Notes: generated from the letters alone by a model not told the origin. Numbered from the stretch's first letter, positions 41,181-50,030 are shown. The stretch: DNA of 64,000 nucleotides from Candidatus Levybacteria bacterium RIFCSPHIGHO2_01_FULL_36_15b (GCA_001782045.1 MFNK01000012.1:87834-151833), one strand, 5' to 3'. A program made the numbers and translations.

Positions 41181-43463
41181 ATGCAAAAACAAACTTTCGA
41201 AATCTCCGGAATGCATTGTGCAAGCTGTAGCTCAATTATTTCAAAGAAGCTTAAAAAACTTCCGGGAATTGAATCCTGCGATGTTAATTTTGCGACAGAA
41301 AAAGCGAATATATCTTTTGATAGCAAGAAGATAGATGTGGACATAATGAATAATGAGATAAACAAGCTTGGTTATTCTCTTTCCTCAAGACATTCTTCTA
41401 TGAATAATTCAATGTCGGGAATGGATCATTCAGAACACTTAGGACATAATCTATCAAAAGATGAAAAAGTTAAAGAACTTAATTTACTAAGAAGAAAAGT
41501 AAAATTTTCACTTCCTATTACATTTATGGTATTTTTTCTAATGATTTGGGATATTGTTAAAAATATTGCTCCCTCATTACCAGAATTTCCTATTCCTATG
41601 CAACTTTTTAATACTATCTTATTTATTTTAGCAAGCTTCATTTTATTTTGGGTGGGAAAACCTTACTTGGAAGCAGTACTAAGATTTATAAAATATAGAG
41701 TTGCCAATATGGATTCCCTAGTTGGAATTGGAACTTTAACTGCCTATCTTTATAGCTCTTTTGTATTCTTGTTTCCCCAACTTAGAGAATCCTTATCGTT
41801 ACCGGAATATACATACTTTGATGTTGCCATTGTTGTTACAGGATTTATTACATTGGGAAAATATTTGGAAGCACGTTCAAAATTAAGAACAGGAGAGGCA
41901 ATCGAAAAACTTTTAAACTTACAGGCTAAAACAGCATTAGTTAAAAGGGCAGGTAAAGAAATTGAAATACCTATATCAGAAGTTGTAGTTGGAGATATCT
42001 TAATTGTTAAGCCTGGTTCAAAAATTCCGGTTGATGGAATAATTATTGAGGGAGAAACATCAATTGACGAGTCCATGATTAGCGGAGAACCTCTTCCTAA
42101 GGATAAGAATAAAGGAGATTTTGTAATTGGTTCTACAATTAATAAACAAGGAAGTTTTACCTTTAGAGCTAATAAAGTCGGATCTGAAACAATGCTAGCG
42201 CAAATAGTACAACTTGTAGAGAATGCTCAGGGGTCAAAAGCTAACATACAAAATTTAGCAGATAAAATATCCTCTGTTTTTATACCGGTAGTTTTGGCTT
42301 TGTCAGTCATAACTTTTATAGTTTGGATTACGATTGGAACCTACTTTTTGGGATTCACCTCTGCCTTATCTTTCGCACTTTTATCTTTTGTTGGTATTTT
42401 AGTAATTGCTTGTCCTTGCGCGCTTGGACTTGCAACTCCAACAGCTATTATTGTTGGCGTTGGAAAAGGTGCGGAAAAAGGCATACTTATTAAAAATGCT
42501 GAAAGCCTTGAAAGGCTTCATACGATAAAAACCTTAGTATTTGATAAAACCGGAACAATTACAAATGGTAAACCAACAGTGACTGATGTTATTGTTTTAG
42601 ACCCAGCATTTACAGAAAGCAAATTATTACAGATTGCTTCTAGTTTAGAGAAAAATTCACAACATCCCTTGGCTAATGCAGTTTCGGAAAAAGCAAAAGC
42701 CTTAAAAATAAATTTCTTAAAAGTGACTTCATTTAAAGAATATGAAGGTATAGGCGTTGAGGGAATAGTTGATAATAAATTTATTATTGTCCGAAAACCA
42801 AAACAAACCGATATAAATATTCCAAAACTTGAAATTCTTCAGTCTGAAGGGAAAACCGTAATTATTATTGAAAGCAATAAAAAGATAGTGGGGGCACTTG
42901 CTATAAGTGATACCATTAAAAATGGAGTAAAAGAAACAATAGAAAAACTACACAACTTAAACATTAAAACAATAATGTTAACAGGAGATAATAGAAAAGC
43001 AGCTGAAAACATAGCCAAGCAGTTAGGAATAGACGATGTAAGAGCAGAGGTTTTGCCAAAAGATAAATCGGATGTGATAAAAAAACTTCAAGAAAACGGA
43101 GATAAAATAGCAATGGTTGGAGACGGCATTAACGATGCTCCAGCGTTAACACAAGCAGATATAGGAATTGCTATGGCAACAGGAACAGATATTGCGATTG
43201 AGTCTTCAGACATAACGCTTTTAGGAGGAGACATTTTAAAAATTCCCTTTGCTTTTAAACTATCCAAATCAACGATCAGAACAATTAAGCAGAATTTATT
43301 CTGGGCATTTATCTACAATATTGTTGGAATCCCACTTGCAGCGGGTGTTTTATATCCTTTATTTGGGATATTTTTAAATCCAGTATTTGCAGGTATGGCT
43401 ATGGCATTATCTTCTGTTTCTGTTGTAGGTAATTCGTTATTATTAAAGAAGATAAGAATTTAA
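41181..43463 (+). CDS. copA: copper-exporting P1B-type ATPase CopA
   Basis: 760 residues. The N-terminal heavy-metal domain carries GMHCASC (C13, C16). A Met/His-rich linker (about 71-90) follows, then eight membrane segments. CPC in IACPCALGLATP (about 410-416) is the transmembrane metal site. DKTGTITNGKP has its Asp near 455, HPLA the nucleotide-site His, and GDGINDAPAL the hinge. The last segments show YN and MALSSVSVVGNS, which fit the Cu+ class (P1B-1). It exports Cu+ from the cytoplasm. Confidence 0.95.
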   Translation: MQKQTFEISGMHCASCSSIISKKLKKLPGIESCDVNFATEKANISFDSKKIDVDIMNNEINKLGYSLSSRHSSMNNSMSGMDHSEHLGHNLSKDEKVKELNLLRRKVKFSLPITFMVFFLMIWDIVKNIAPSLPEFPIPMQLFNTILFILASFILFWVGKPYLEAVLRFIKYRVANMDSLVGIGTLTAYLYSSFVFLFPQLRESLSLPEYTYFDVAIVVTGFITLGKYLEARSKLRTGEAIEKLLNLQAKTALVKRAGKEIEIPISEVVVGDILIVKPGSKIPVDGIIIEGETSIDESMISGEPLPKDKNKGDFVIGSTINKQGSFTFRANKVGSETMLAQIVQLVENAQGSKANIQNLADKISSVFIPVVLALSVITFIVWITIGTYFLGFTSALSFALLSFVGILVIACPCALGLATPTAIIVGVGKGAEKGILIKNAESLERLHTIKTLVFDKTGTITNGKPTVTDVIVLDPAFTESKLLQIASSLEKNSQHPLANAVSEKAKALKINFLKVTSFKEYEGIGVEGIVDNKFIIVRKPKQTDINIPKLEILQSEGKTVIIIESNKKIVGALAISDTIKNGVKETIEKLHNLNIKTIMLTGDNRKAAENIAKQLGIDDVRAEVLPKDKSDVIKKLQENGDKIAMVGDGINDAPALTQADIGIAMATGTDIAIESSDITLLGGDILKIPFAFKLSKSTIRTIKQNLFWAFIYNIVGIPLAAGVLYPLFGIFLNPVFAGMAMALSSVSVVGNSLLLKKIRI

Positions 43464-43464
43464 T

Positions 43465-44481
43465 ATGAATCTATTAGTAATCTTTATAACTGGTTTAACG
43501 GTGGGAGGATTAACCTGTCTTGCTGTTCAAGGAGGCCTTCTTGCCTCTGTAATTGCGTCTCGGGAGGAGGAATTAACTAAAGACAGGAAATGGCACGCGA
43601 TATATAGCACTGGTGCGTTTTTGGTGACTAAGTTAATTACCTATACAATATTGGGTTTTTTATTAGGCTCTTTTGGAGGAGCAATTAATATTGGAGGAAG
43701 GATACAAACTTTTATGCAACTTGCTGCCGGAGTATATATGGTAATTGTTGCATTGAACCTATTGAATATACATCCTATTTTTCGCTACGCAATTATTCAA
43801 CCCCCAAGATTTTTAACCAAACTTATAAGAAATCAATCTAAATCTAAAGATTTATTTGCACCGGCTTTTTTGGGAGCTATGACAGTTTTTATTCCATGCG
43901 GAACCACAATTGCTATAGAAGCATTGGCTATAAGTAGCGCAAATGGAGTAAGCGGCGCATTGATAATGTTTGCCTTTATATTAGGAACAATACCTCTTTT
44001 TTTTGGAATTGGTTTCCTAACTTCGTTGCTTGGAGATGCGTTTAAAACAAAATTCTTCAGACTTGCAGCAGTTTTGGTAATGCTTCTTGGAGTAACCTCT
44101 ATTAACGGAGCATTAATTGCCCTGGGGTCACCGATGTCTTTTAATTCAGTTGCTAAAACTTTTAATAACTTATTTACCCAAAAAACAAATGGTCCAAGAA
44201 TGAGTGTTGCTACTAATCAAAATCCAGAAATAACGGTAACTTCTTCTGGATACTATCCTAATTTAATTAAGGTAAAGAAGGGCATACCAGTTACCATCAC
44301 CTTAGTTGGAAAAGACGCATATAGCTGTGCTTCTGCTTTTAGAATCCCATCCTTGGGAATAGGAGTAAATTTAAAATCAGCAAACGATATTCAAAAAATT
44401 ACATTCGTACCGCAAAAGACAGGAGAAATTTCTTTTAGCTGCTCCATGGGCATGTATACGGGAATTATTGAAGTTCTATGA
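43465..44481 (+). CDS. TauE/SafE (DsbD-like) membrane domain fused to a cupredoxin-like domain
   Basis: 338 residues. Six membrane segments fill the first 215 residues, with VGGLTCLAVQGGLL and GAMTVFIPCGTTIAIEAL as the paired pseudo-repeat loops of the SafE/DsbD fold. A C-terminal cupredoxin-like domain (about 240-338) has KVKKGIPVTITLVGKDAYSC and the end FSCSMGMYTGIIEV, whose Cys/Met residues could bind copper outside the membrane. It sits between copA and copZ, so it probably moves or stores copper or electrons. It starts 1 nt after the copA stop. Confidence 0.88.
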   Translation: MNLLVIFITGLTVGGLTCLAVQGGLLASVIASREEELTKDRKWHAIYSTGAFLVTKLITYTILGFLLGSFGGAINIGGRIQTFMQLAAGVYMVIVALNLLNIHPIFRYAIIQPPRFLTKLIRNQSKSKDLFAPAFLGAMTVFIPCGTTIAIEALAISSANGVSGALIMFAFILGTIPLFFGIGFLTSLLGDAFKTKFFRLAAVLVMLLGVTSINGALIALGSPMSFNSVAKTFNNLFTQKTNGPRMSVATNQNPEITVTSSGYYPNLIKVKKGIPVTITLVGKDAYSCASAFRIPSLGIGVNLKSANDIQKITFVPQKTGEISFSCSMGMYTGIIEVL

Positions 44482-44693
44482 AAAAAATACAATTAAATAT
44501 TGAAGGGATGCATTGCTCAAGCTGCGCTATGAATATAGACTTTGATTTGGAAGACTTGAATGGTGTAAAAACTGCTAAAACAAGTTATGCTAAGCAAAAA
44601 TGTGAAGTAGAATTTGATGAGAACAAGGTAACAATTGAAGAAGTTCTAGAGCAAGTTAATAAAACTGGTTATAATGCAGGATTGGTAAAATAG
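44478..44693 (+). CDS. copZ: CopZ-like copper chaperone (HMA domain)
   Basis: 71 residues, one heavy-metal-associated domain with GMHCSSC at about 10-16. It should carry Cu+ to CopA in the cytoplasm. It overlaps the transporter-cupredoxin gene by 4 nt (ATGA) and is the last gene of the copper operon. Repeat R2 copy C begins at its stop codon. Confidence 0.93.
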   Translation: MKKIQLNIEGMHCSSCAMNIDFDLEDLNGVKTAKTSYAKQKCEVEFDENKVTIEEVLEQVNKTGYNAGLVK

Positions 44694-44742
44694 ATTCTAA
44701 ACTTGTCTAATCCACAGAGCACAAGTTGCCGTACAAATTATT
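44690..44742. repeat. intergenic repeat R2, copy C
   Basis: Matches R2 copy A over most of its length. It contains the inverted repeat AACTTGT (44700-44706) / ACAAGTT (44721-44727) with a 14-nt loop and begins at the copZ stop codon. Confidence 0.55.
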
Positions 44743-44755
44743 CAATAAAATAAGG

Positions 44756-44761
44756 TATAAT
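44756..44761 (+). promoter_or_regulatory. -10 TATAAT before the 44771 small gene
   Basis: Perfect TATAAT ending 9 nt before ATG 44771. Confidence 0.5.
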
Positions 44762-44770
44762 AATACTGTT

Positions 44771-44887
44771 ATGGCAAAAAGAGATACAGGAGTTGGAAAG
44801 AAAAAAAAGTCCCGTTCTTATAAAACAAAAAAAAGACGAGAAGCAAAAAAACTAATGCTTTCTTTAAAGAAAAAAAGACGCAAGTAG
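44771..44887 (+). CDS. very basic 38-residue protein, possibly ribosome-associated
   Basis: Starts MAKRDTGVGKKKKSRSYKTK and ends in KKKRRK; about half the residues are Lys or Arg. The KKRREAKKLMLSLKKKRRK end is reminiscent of the AURKAIP1/COX24 (mS38-like) basic tail, but this is weak. It has its own TATAAT. Size and charge suggest RNA or ribosome binding. Confidence 0.6.
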   Translation: MAKRDTGVGKKKKSRSYKTKKRREAKKLMLSLKKKRRK

Positions 44888-44968
44888 TTCCACGTTATAA
44901 GTTATCAGATTTTCCTACAACCCTCTGTTTCATTTAAATGCACCAAATGATAAAATACAAGTCTAAAT

Positions 44969-45967
44969 ATGGTAAGAATGCCTAACATTGTAACCATAGG
45001 AGGAGGCACAGGCAGTTATACTGCTCTCTATGGTCTTAAAAAATACCCACTAAAGCTTACTGCAATTGTTAATATGGTAGACGATGGAGGTTCGAGTGGA
45101 AGATTACGAGACGAACTTGGCGTACTCCCGCCGGGTGACGTAAGGCAGTGCTTAGTTGCTTTAGCAGAATCGTCAAAATTATTGCGGGATATGTTTAATT
45201 ACAGATTTGAAGACGGAGGATTAAAGGGGCATAGTTTTGGCAATATTTTTCTTTCAACGCTTGAAAAGCAAACCGGAAGCATGAAAAAAGCAATAGCAGA
45301 AGTTGGTAAAATATTAAATATTAAAGGCCATGTAGTTCCTATTACATTTACAAAAAAAACAAATTTATGTGTAGACCTTGAGGACGGTAAAACCATTGTA
45401 GGAGAAACTCATATTGATGAAGTTGAGGCTAAAGAACACAGAGCCCCAATTAAAAAGGTTTATTTAAAACCAAAAGCAGAACTAAATGCAGACGCAAAAA
45501 TAGCTCTTGAAAAAGCAGATTTTATTTTAATAGGGCCAGGAGATTTATTTACAAGCGTATTGCCAAACATTCTAGTAACCGGCGTTACAGAGATAATTAA
45601 ACACTCTAAAGCTAAAAAGATTTTCGTTGTTAATATAATGACAAAATATGGACATACGACTGGCTATGGAGCAAAAAAACACGTTGAAGAAATAGAAAAA
45701 TATTTAGGTAAAAACGTAATTGATTATGTATTGGTAAATTCAAAAAAACCAAAAAAAATTACCCATTCATGGTACGAAGAATTCGAAGAGCATCCGGTCG
45801 AAGATGACTTGGAGGATAATAGATATAAAGTTATTCGGAAAGACTTGTTGAAAGATTTTATTATTGTACAAAACCCAGTTGATGCAAGAAGAAGAAGTAT
45901 TATAAGACACCACCCCAAAAAATTGGCTAAAGAGATTGTAAATATAATTGAAAATTTCTCCCTTTAA
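44969..45967 (+). CDS. yvcK: YvcK/CofD-family protein (gluconeogenesis factor-like)
   Basis: 332 residues. The N-terminal IGGGTGSYTALYGL nucleotide loop and VDDGGSSGRLRDELGVLPPGD, together with NIFLSTLEK, are the YvcK/CofD signature. YvcK proteins bind UDP-sugars and link carbon metabolism to cell-wall synthesis in Bacillus. The start may be ATG 44969 or 44978; TGA TAAAAT at 44948-44956 suits the first. Confidence 0.92.
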   Translation: MVRMPNIVTIGGGTGSYTALYGLKKYPLKLTAIVNMVDDGGSSGRLRDELGVLPPGDVRQCLVALAESSKLLRDMFNYRFEDGGLKGHSFGNIFLSTLEKQTGSMKKAIAEVGKILNIKGHVVPITFTKKTNLCVDLEDGKTIVGETHIDEVEAKEHRAPIKKVYLKPKAELNADAKIALEKADFILIGPGDLFTSVLPNILVTGVTEIIKHSKAKKIFVVNIMTKYGHTTGYGAKKHVEEIEKYLGKNVIDYVLVNSKKPKKITHSWYEEFEEHPVEDDLEDNRYKVIRKDLLKDFIIVQNPVDARRRSIIRHHPKKLAKEIVNIIENFSL

Positions 45968-45969
45968 GC

Positions 45970-45975
45970 TATCAT
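45970..45975 (+). promoter_or_regulatory. -10 TATCAT before the RnfD-FNR gene
   Basis: TATCAT overlapping the yvcK end, 6 nt before GTG 45982. Confidence 0.45.
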
Positions 45976-45981
45976 TAAAGA

Positions 45982-47487
45982 GTGATAGATAAATTATTTA
46001 AACCACTCGATGATTTTTTAAATTTTGTCACAATGTACAGGCTAATGCTGTATTACTTGATAATTTTATGGTTCTTAGCCTTAGCTTTAAGTTTTTTAAA
46101 CCTATTACCATTTACACCCGTTGCATTAATTTTTAGTACAGTATTAATACTACTTACTTGTTATATATCAAATATATTTTTTGAAAAAGTTTTCAGGGCC
46201 ATAACAAATTTTGAATCCACTTACATTTCAGCTCTAATTTTAACTTTAATCATAACCCCCTCAATTAATGCGCAAAATATTCAGTTTGCTATAGCAGCAG
46301 GAATCATATCAATGGCATCCAAGTATATTCTTGCACTTAATAAAAAACATATTTTCAATCCTGCCGCAATTGGGGTTTTGATTCCCTCTTTGTTTTCTTT
46401 TGGTGGTGCTAGCTGGTGGGCTGGCGCACCTTTAATGAATATTGCAGTTCTTTTGGGGGGAGTATTAATAGTTAGAAAAATACAAAGATTTGATTTAGTA
46501 TTAAGCTTCTTATTATTCCATGCGCTAACAATTATTTTTCTTTCAGTAGTTAATCCAATGGATATTGCTAGCCTTTTAATGACGTCATTTGCTACCTCAT
46601 CAATTTTATTTTTTGCTTCTGTTATGCTTACCGAGCCATCAACTACACCCCCTGCAAGAAAATTTCGTGTTTTCTACGCGGGAGTAATAGGTATGCTTTC
46701 CTTTTTCCAGACCTTTGAACTTGCACTTATTGTTGGAAACATTTTTTCATATATTTTCAGCCACAAAGAAAAACTTATGCTAAAACTCAAGGAAAGAATA
46801 AAGCTAACAAATGATACCTACGAATTCGTGTTTTCAAAAGAACAAGGTTTTCTTTATGAGCCTGGCCAGTATTTGGAATGGACAATAGAAACTAAAAAAA
46901 TAGACAGACGGGGTAACAGAAGGTTTTTTACGATAGCATCATCTCCTACAGAAAAAGACTTAAAAATAGGGATCAAAGTTTATGATAGACCAAGCAGCTT
47001 TAAAAATACCTTAATGAGCCTTAAGCTTGGGGATAAAGCGCTTGCTGGAAATCTTGCAGGAGATTTCGTTCTTCCAAAAGAAACAAAAAGTCTAATTTTT
47101 GTAGCAGGAGGAATAGGTATAACACCCTTTAGAAGTATGATTAAATACCTTCTTGATAAAAACATTAAACGTCAAATAGTCCTTTATTATTCAAACAAGA
47201 ATGAAGATGAGATAGTTTATAAGGATATATTTGATGAAGCGGAAAGGAAATTGAATATTAAAACTGTTTACAATCTAACAGACATAAATAACATAGGTGC
47301 TCAATGGAGGGGATATAAAGGAAGATTAAATGAAGAAATTATAAAAAAAGAATCCCCCGAATATAAAAATTCAATTTTTTATCTTTCTGGGCCACATGCA
47401 ATGGTTGTGGGATTTGAAGACACCTTATTAAAAATGGGAGTAAATTCATCACAGGTTAAAAAGGACTTTTTTCCTGGTTATGTTTAG
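45982..47487 (+). CDS. RnfD/NqrB-like membrane domain fused to a ferredoxin-NADP reductase domain
   Basis: 501 residues from GTG. About eight to nine membrane segments (1-265) include NKKHIFNPAAIGVLI and MLTEPSTTPPARKFRVFYAG, typical of the NqrB/RnfD family. A cytoplasmic FNR module follows: RRFFTIASSP binds FAD, VAGGIGITPFRSM binds NAD(P), and LSGPHAMV is the C-terminal part. It may pass electrons from NAD(P)H through the membrane. No other Rnf or Nqr subunit is in the window. This probably works alone or with an unknown partner. Confidence 0.88.
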   Translation: MIDKLFKPLDDFLNFVTMYRLMLYYLIILWFLALALSFLNLLPFTPVALIFSTVLILLTCYISNIFFEKVFRAITNFESTYISALILTLIITPSINAQNIQFAIAAGIISMASKYILALNKKHIFNPAAIGVLIPSLFSFGGASWWAGAPLMNIAVLLGGVLIVRKIQRFDLVLSFLLFHALTIIFLSVVNPMDIASLLMTSFATSSILFFASVMLTEPSTTPPARKFRVFYAGVIGMLSFFQTFELALIVGNIFSYIFSHKEKLMLKLKERIKLTNDTYEFVFSKEQGFLYEPGQYLEWTIETKKIDRRGNRRFFTIASSPTEKDLKIGIKVYDRPSSFKNTLMSLKLGDKALAGNLAGDFVLPKETKSLIFVAGGIGITPFRSMIKYLLDKNIKRQIVLYYSNKNEDEIVYKDIFDEAERKLNIKTVYNLTDINNIGAQWRGYKGRLNEEIIKKESPEYKNSIFYLSGPHAMVVGFEDTLLKMGVNSSQVKKDFFPGYV

Positions 47488-47523
47488 TTGACAAGCCATT
47501 TTGTTTATGAAACTATTGAGCTA

Positions 47524-47769
47524 ATGAGTCCGTAATTAAAACTTCCTCGTATCTCAAAGAAAGATGTAGCCACAAGCGTAGCTACAGCATTCGGAGCGGG
47601 AATCATTATATTCGGAGCAAGAACACTAGCTGAACAATTGACCAAAGAACAAATTAAAAAACAAGAAGAATTAGAAGATCAGAAAAAATCTACAGATGAA
47701 AATAATGATAATTACTTAAGCGGAGAAGCGTCTCAAATGATTCAAGAGAAATTAATATATGCACACTAG
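47524..47769 (+). pseudogene. small gene with an in-frame TAA at codon 4
   Basis: From ATG 47524 the frame reads M-S-P-stop and then stays open for 77 codons to TAG 47767-47769. The open part looks like protein: a hydrophobic SVATAFGAGIIIFGARTLAE segment followed by a charged helix. A TTGACA (47488-47493) with a weak -10 ends 6-8 nt before the ATG. No ATG, GTG or TTG starts the open part before mid-gene. Either a nonsense mutation, a non-canonical start, or a sequencing error. Confidence 0.5.
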
Positions 47770-48305
47770 TTCTTTTTATATTCCTCTTTAACTTCTTTCC
47801 CAAATTTTTCTAAAAGTTTTTTAACCTTAGGAGCAATCACAAAAGAACAATAAGGATAACTCTGATTATTGTCATAATAATTTTGGTGATAATCTTCTGC
47901 TTTATAAAATTTTTCAAAGGGTTTAATTTCTGTAACAATTTTATCTTTATAACTTCTTTGGTGTATTAAAAACGATTTTTCTGCTATCTCTTTCTGTTTG
48001 TTAGAATGAAAAAAAATGGCAGATCTGTATTGGGTTCCGATATCATTTCCTTGCATGTTTAAAGTAGTAGGATCGTGTGTTGCCCAAAAAACCTCAAGAA
48101 GTTTTCCATAAGGTATTATTTTAGCATCAAAAGATATTTGTACGGCTTCGGCATGACCAGTATTTCCCTCAGATACAGCAGAGTAATTAGGGTTATCCAT
48201 TTCTCCACCGCTATAGCCTGACTCAACTCTTTCTACCCCTTTTAGCCTCTTAAAAATGGCCTCTGTGCACCAAAAACAACCCCCTGCAAACGTTGCGATT
48301 TCCAT
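47766..48305 (-). CDS. msrA: peptide methionine sulfoxide reductase MsrA
   Basis: 179 residues. The catalytic GGCFWC is at residues 8-13, followed by ESGYSGG and the family HAEAVQISFD. It reduces methionine-S-sulfoxide, repairing oxidised proteins. It reads toward the defective small gene and overlaps it tail to tail by 4 nt. TATAAT-like sequences lie just before the ATG on the minus strand. Confidence 0.96.
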   Translation of the reverse strand: MEIATFAGGCFWCTEAIFKRLKGVERVESGYSGGEMDNPNYSAVSEGNTGHAEAVQISFDAKIIPYGKLLEVFWATHDPTTLNMQGNDIGTQYRSAIFFHSNKQKEIAEKSFLIHQRSYKDKIVTEIKPFEKFYKAEDYHQNYYDNNQSYPYCSFVIAPKVKKLLEKFGKEVKEEYKKN

Positions 48306-48404
48306 AAATTATATTATATAGCACAAACATGCCCTTTTTAATACAAAAACCACAAATACTTACAGGATATTGCATTCTTAAAAAAAGATATGTTTAATTA
48401 GTCT

Positions 48405-48746
48405 ATGGTAGCAATCCTGCTCAATTGGGTAGTGAGCGCAATGGTCATATTTAGCGTGGCCTATATCCTACCGGGCGTACACGTTGCCAATTTTACATCA
48501 GCAATTGTTTTAGCTTTAGTGTTAGGTATAATAAATGCCATTCTCAAACCCATTCTACTTATTCTTACTCTTCCTATAACTATTCTTACATTAGGCCTTT
48601 TTGCACTTGTTTTAAATGCATTGCTAATTTTACTTGCAGCAAGTGTTGTTCCCGGTTTTTCGGTGGACGGATTTATTTGGGCACTTGTTTTTGGATTAGT
48701 TCTTTCAATTGCAAACACAGTAGTTAACAATTTTTTACCAAAATAA
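48405..48746 (+). CDS. four-helix membrane protein, phage-holin superfamily IV-like
   Basis: 113 residues, four membrane segments filling almost all of the protein, with the family-like LGIINAILKPILLILTLPIT in the middle and NTVVNNFLP at the end. The family (PF04020 type) is widespread in ordinary chromosomes and usually not a lysis gene. The DUF378 gene follows 21 nt later. Confidence 0.85.
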   Translation: MVAILLNWVVSAMVIFSVAYILPGVHVANFTSAIVLALVLGIINAILKPILLILTLPITILTLGLFALVLNALLILLAASVVPGFSVDGFIWALVFGLVLSIANTVVNNFLPK

Positions 48747-48767
48747 TTCAGAAAGGAGGTGAAATAA

Positions 48768-48977
48768 ATGAATTACATGAAAACGTTAAATCAACTTAGC
48801 TGGTGGTTACTTGTAATCGGAGGCTTAAACTGGGGATTAGTCGGCTTAAATGCAAGCTGGAATGTTGTACATATGCTTTTAGGAACATGGTCAACAGTTG
48901 AAATGTTAGTCTATGTACTAGTTGGATTGTCTGCCTTATATCAAGCAGCTCTTCAATTGGGCTTAATGAAGAAATAA
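48768..48977 (+). CDS. DUF378 small membrane protein
   Basis: 69 residues with two membrane segments: LSWWLLVIGGLNWGLVGL is the DUF378 signature, and LVYVLVGLSALYQA the second helix. A strong AAAGGAGGTG Shine-Dalgarno precedes the ATG, suggesting high translation. Function unknown. Confidence 0.9.
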   Translation: MNYMKTLNQLSWWLLVIGGLNWGLVGLNASWNVVHMLLGTWSTVEMLVYVLVGLSALYQAALQLGLMKK

Positions 48978-48978
48978 T

Positions 48979-49974
48979 TTAAAGCGGTGAAGTTTTATAA
49001 CTTCCAATCCTGCCTAAATTATCAATCATCCCTTCTTTTTTAAGAAGTCCTTTTTGTGCCCCAACTTGCTGTATTACAAAAGACGCGTCTAATGAGCCCC
49101 ATACAAGTGCTTCTTGAATATTTTTATTCTCTAAAATAGCCGCAATAAATCCTGCATTAAAAGCATCGCCCGCACCAGTTTTTTCAACAACATCAACTTT
49201 TATGGCTTCTAGTTGAAAATATTTACTATACTCATCCATTGCAAAAGAACCCTTTTCAGAATCTGTAATTATGATATTTTTCGCACCTAAACTTTTTAAT
49301 CCAAAAAGAATTTTTTTAATTTCTTTTTTCTCATCTGACAGACCCGAATCTTTTCCATAAAGCAAACTTTCAGCCTCTTCTTTGTTAACGAATAAATAAT
49401 CAGACATCTCAATCAAGTCCATTACCAATTTACCCCTATCTTCAATTTGTAAAGTACCGGGATTAAAAGCTAATTTTATTTCCTTATTTTTTATAAGTTT
49501 TAAAGCCTGTTCATATGGACTTTTCCATTCTTCTCCCAAACTTGTCAAATAAATAAACGGGGCAGTAGTATGTAAAAAATTAAATGAATGAGTTCTTTCT
49601 ACGTGTTCGCTTAATATCGTTCTTTCACTTTTATAATTTATGCAAACAGAAAATGATGTAGGTTTATTTTCATCCTGTTTTAAAAAATTAGTATTTAAAT
49701 TCTCCTTCTCTAAAGTTTTTATTAAGAAGTTTGAAAATTCATCGGTACCAATTTCCGCACACAAGCCAACATTTTTTCCTAACTTTGTTAATCCAACAGC
49801 TGTGTTTGCTGCATTTCCTCCTATATCCTTTTTATAATCTTTAACATTAATTTTTTGGCCAAAATCTAAAAGAAGGTGTTCTTTAGAACTGTCTAGATTA
49901 AAATGGGGATCATCGTCGGGTATGTTTAAAAAGATATCAATTTTAGCATCACCAATACACAAGATATCGAGCAT
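48979..49974 (-). CDS. PfkB-family carbohydrate kinase
   Basis: 331 residues, ribokinase-like fold. The N-terminal GGNAANTAVGLTKLG (about 53-67) and the C-terminal GAGDAFNAGFIAAIL with the catalytic Asp are the two PfkB signatures. It phosphorylates a sugar or nucleoside with ATP; the substrate cannot be told. It is divergent from the 50031 gene. Confidence 0.92.
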   Translation of the reverse strand: MLDILCIGDAKIDIFLNIPDDDPHFNLDSSKEHLLLDFGQKINVKDYKKDIGGNAANTAVGLTKLGKNVGLCAEIGTDEFSNFLIKTLEKENLNTNFLKQDENKPTSFSVCINYKSERTILSEHVERTHSFNFLHTTAPFIYLTSLGEEWKSPYEQALKLIKNKEIKLAFNPGTLQIEDRGKLVMDLIEMSDYLFVNKEEAESLLYGKDSGLSDEKKEIKKILFGLKSLGAKNIIITDSEKGSFAMDEYSKYFQLEAIKVDVVEKTGAGDAFNAGFIAAILENKNIQEALVWGSLDASFVIQQVGAQKGLLKKEGMIDNLGRIGSYKTSPL

Positions 49975-50014
49975 AATTTAATGTTACAGTAAATATAAGT
50001 TGGCTTCAACAATT

Positions 50015-50023
50015 TGGTATAAT
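50015..50023 (+). promoter_or_regulatory. extended -10 (TGG TATAAT) before the 50031 gene
   Basis: Perfect extended -10 ending 7 nt before ATG 50031. Confidence 0.6.
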
Positions 50024-50030
50024 ATTATTA

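Noticed and set aside
38208..44742. R1 and R2 as integron attC sites
   Set aside because: The conserved core RYYYAAC/GTTRRRY pairs are not present in the expected arrangement and no IntI is seen, so I report them only as repeats.
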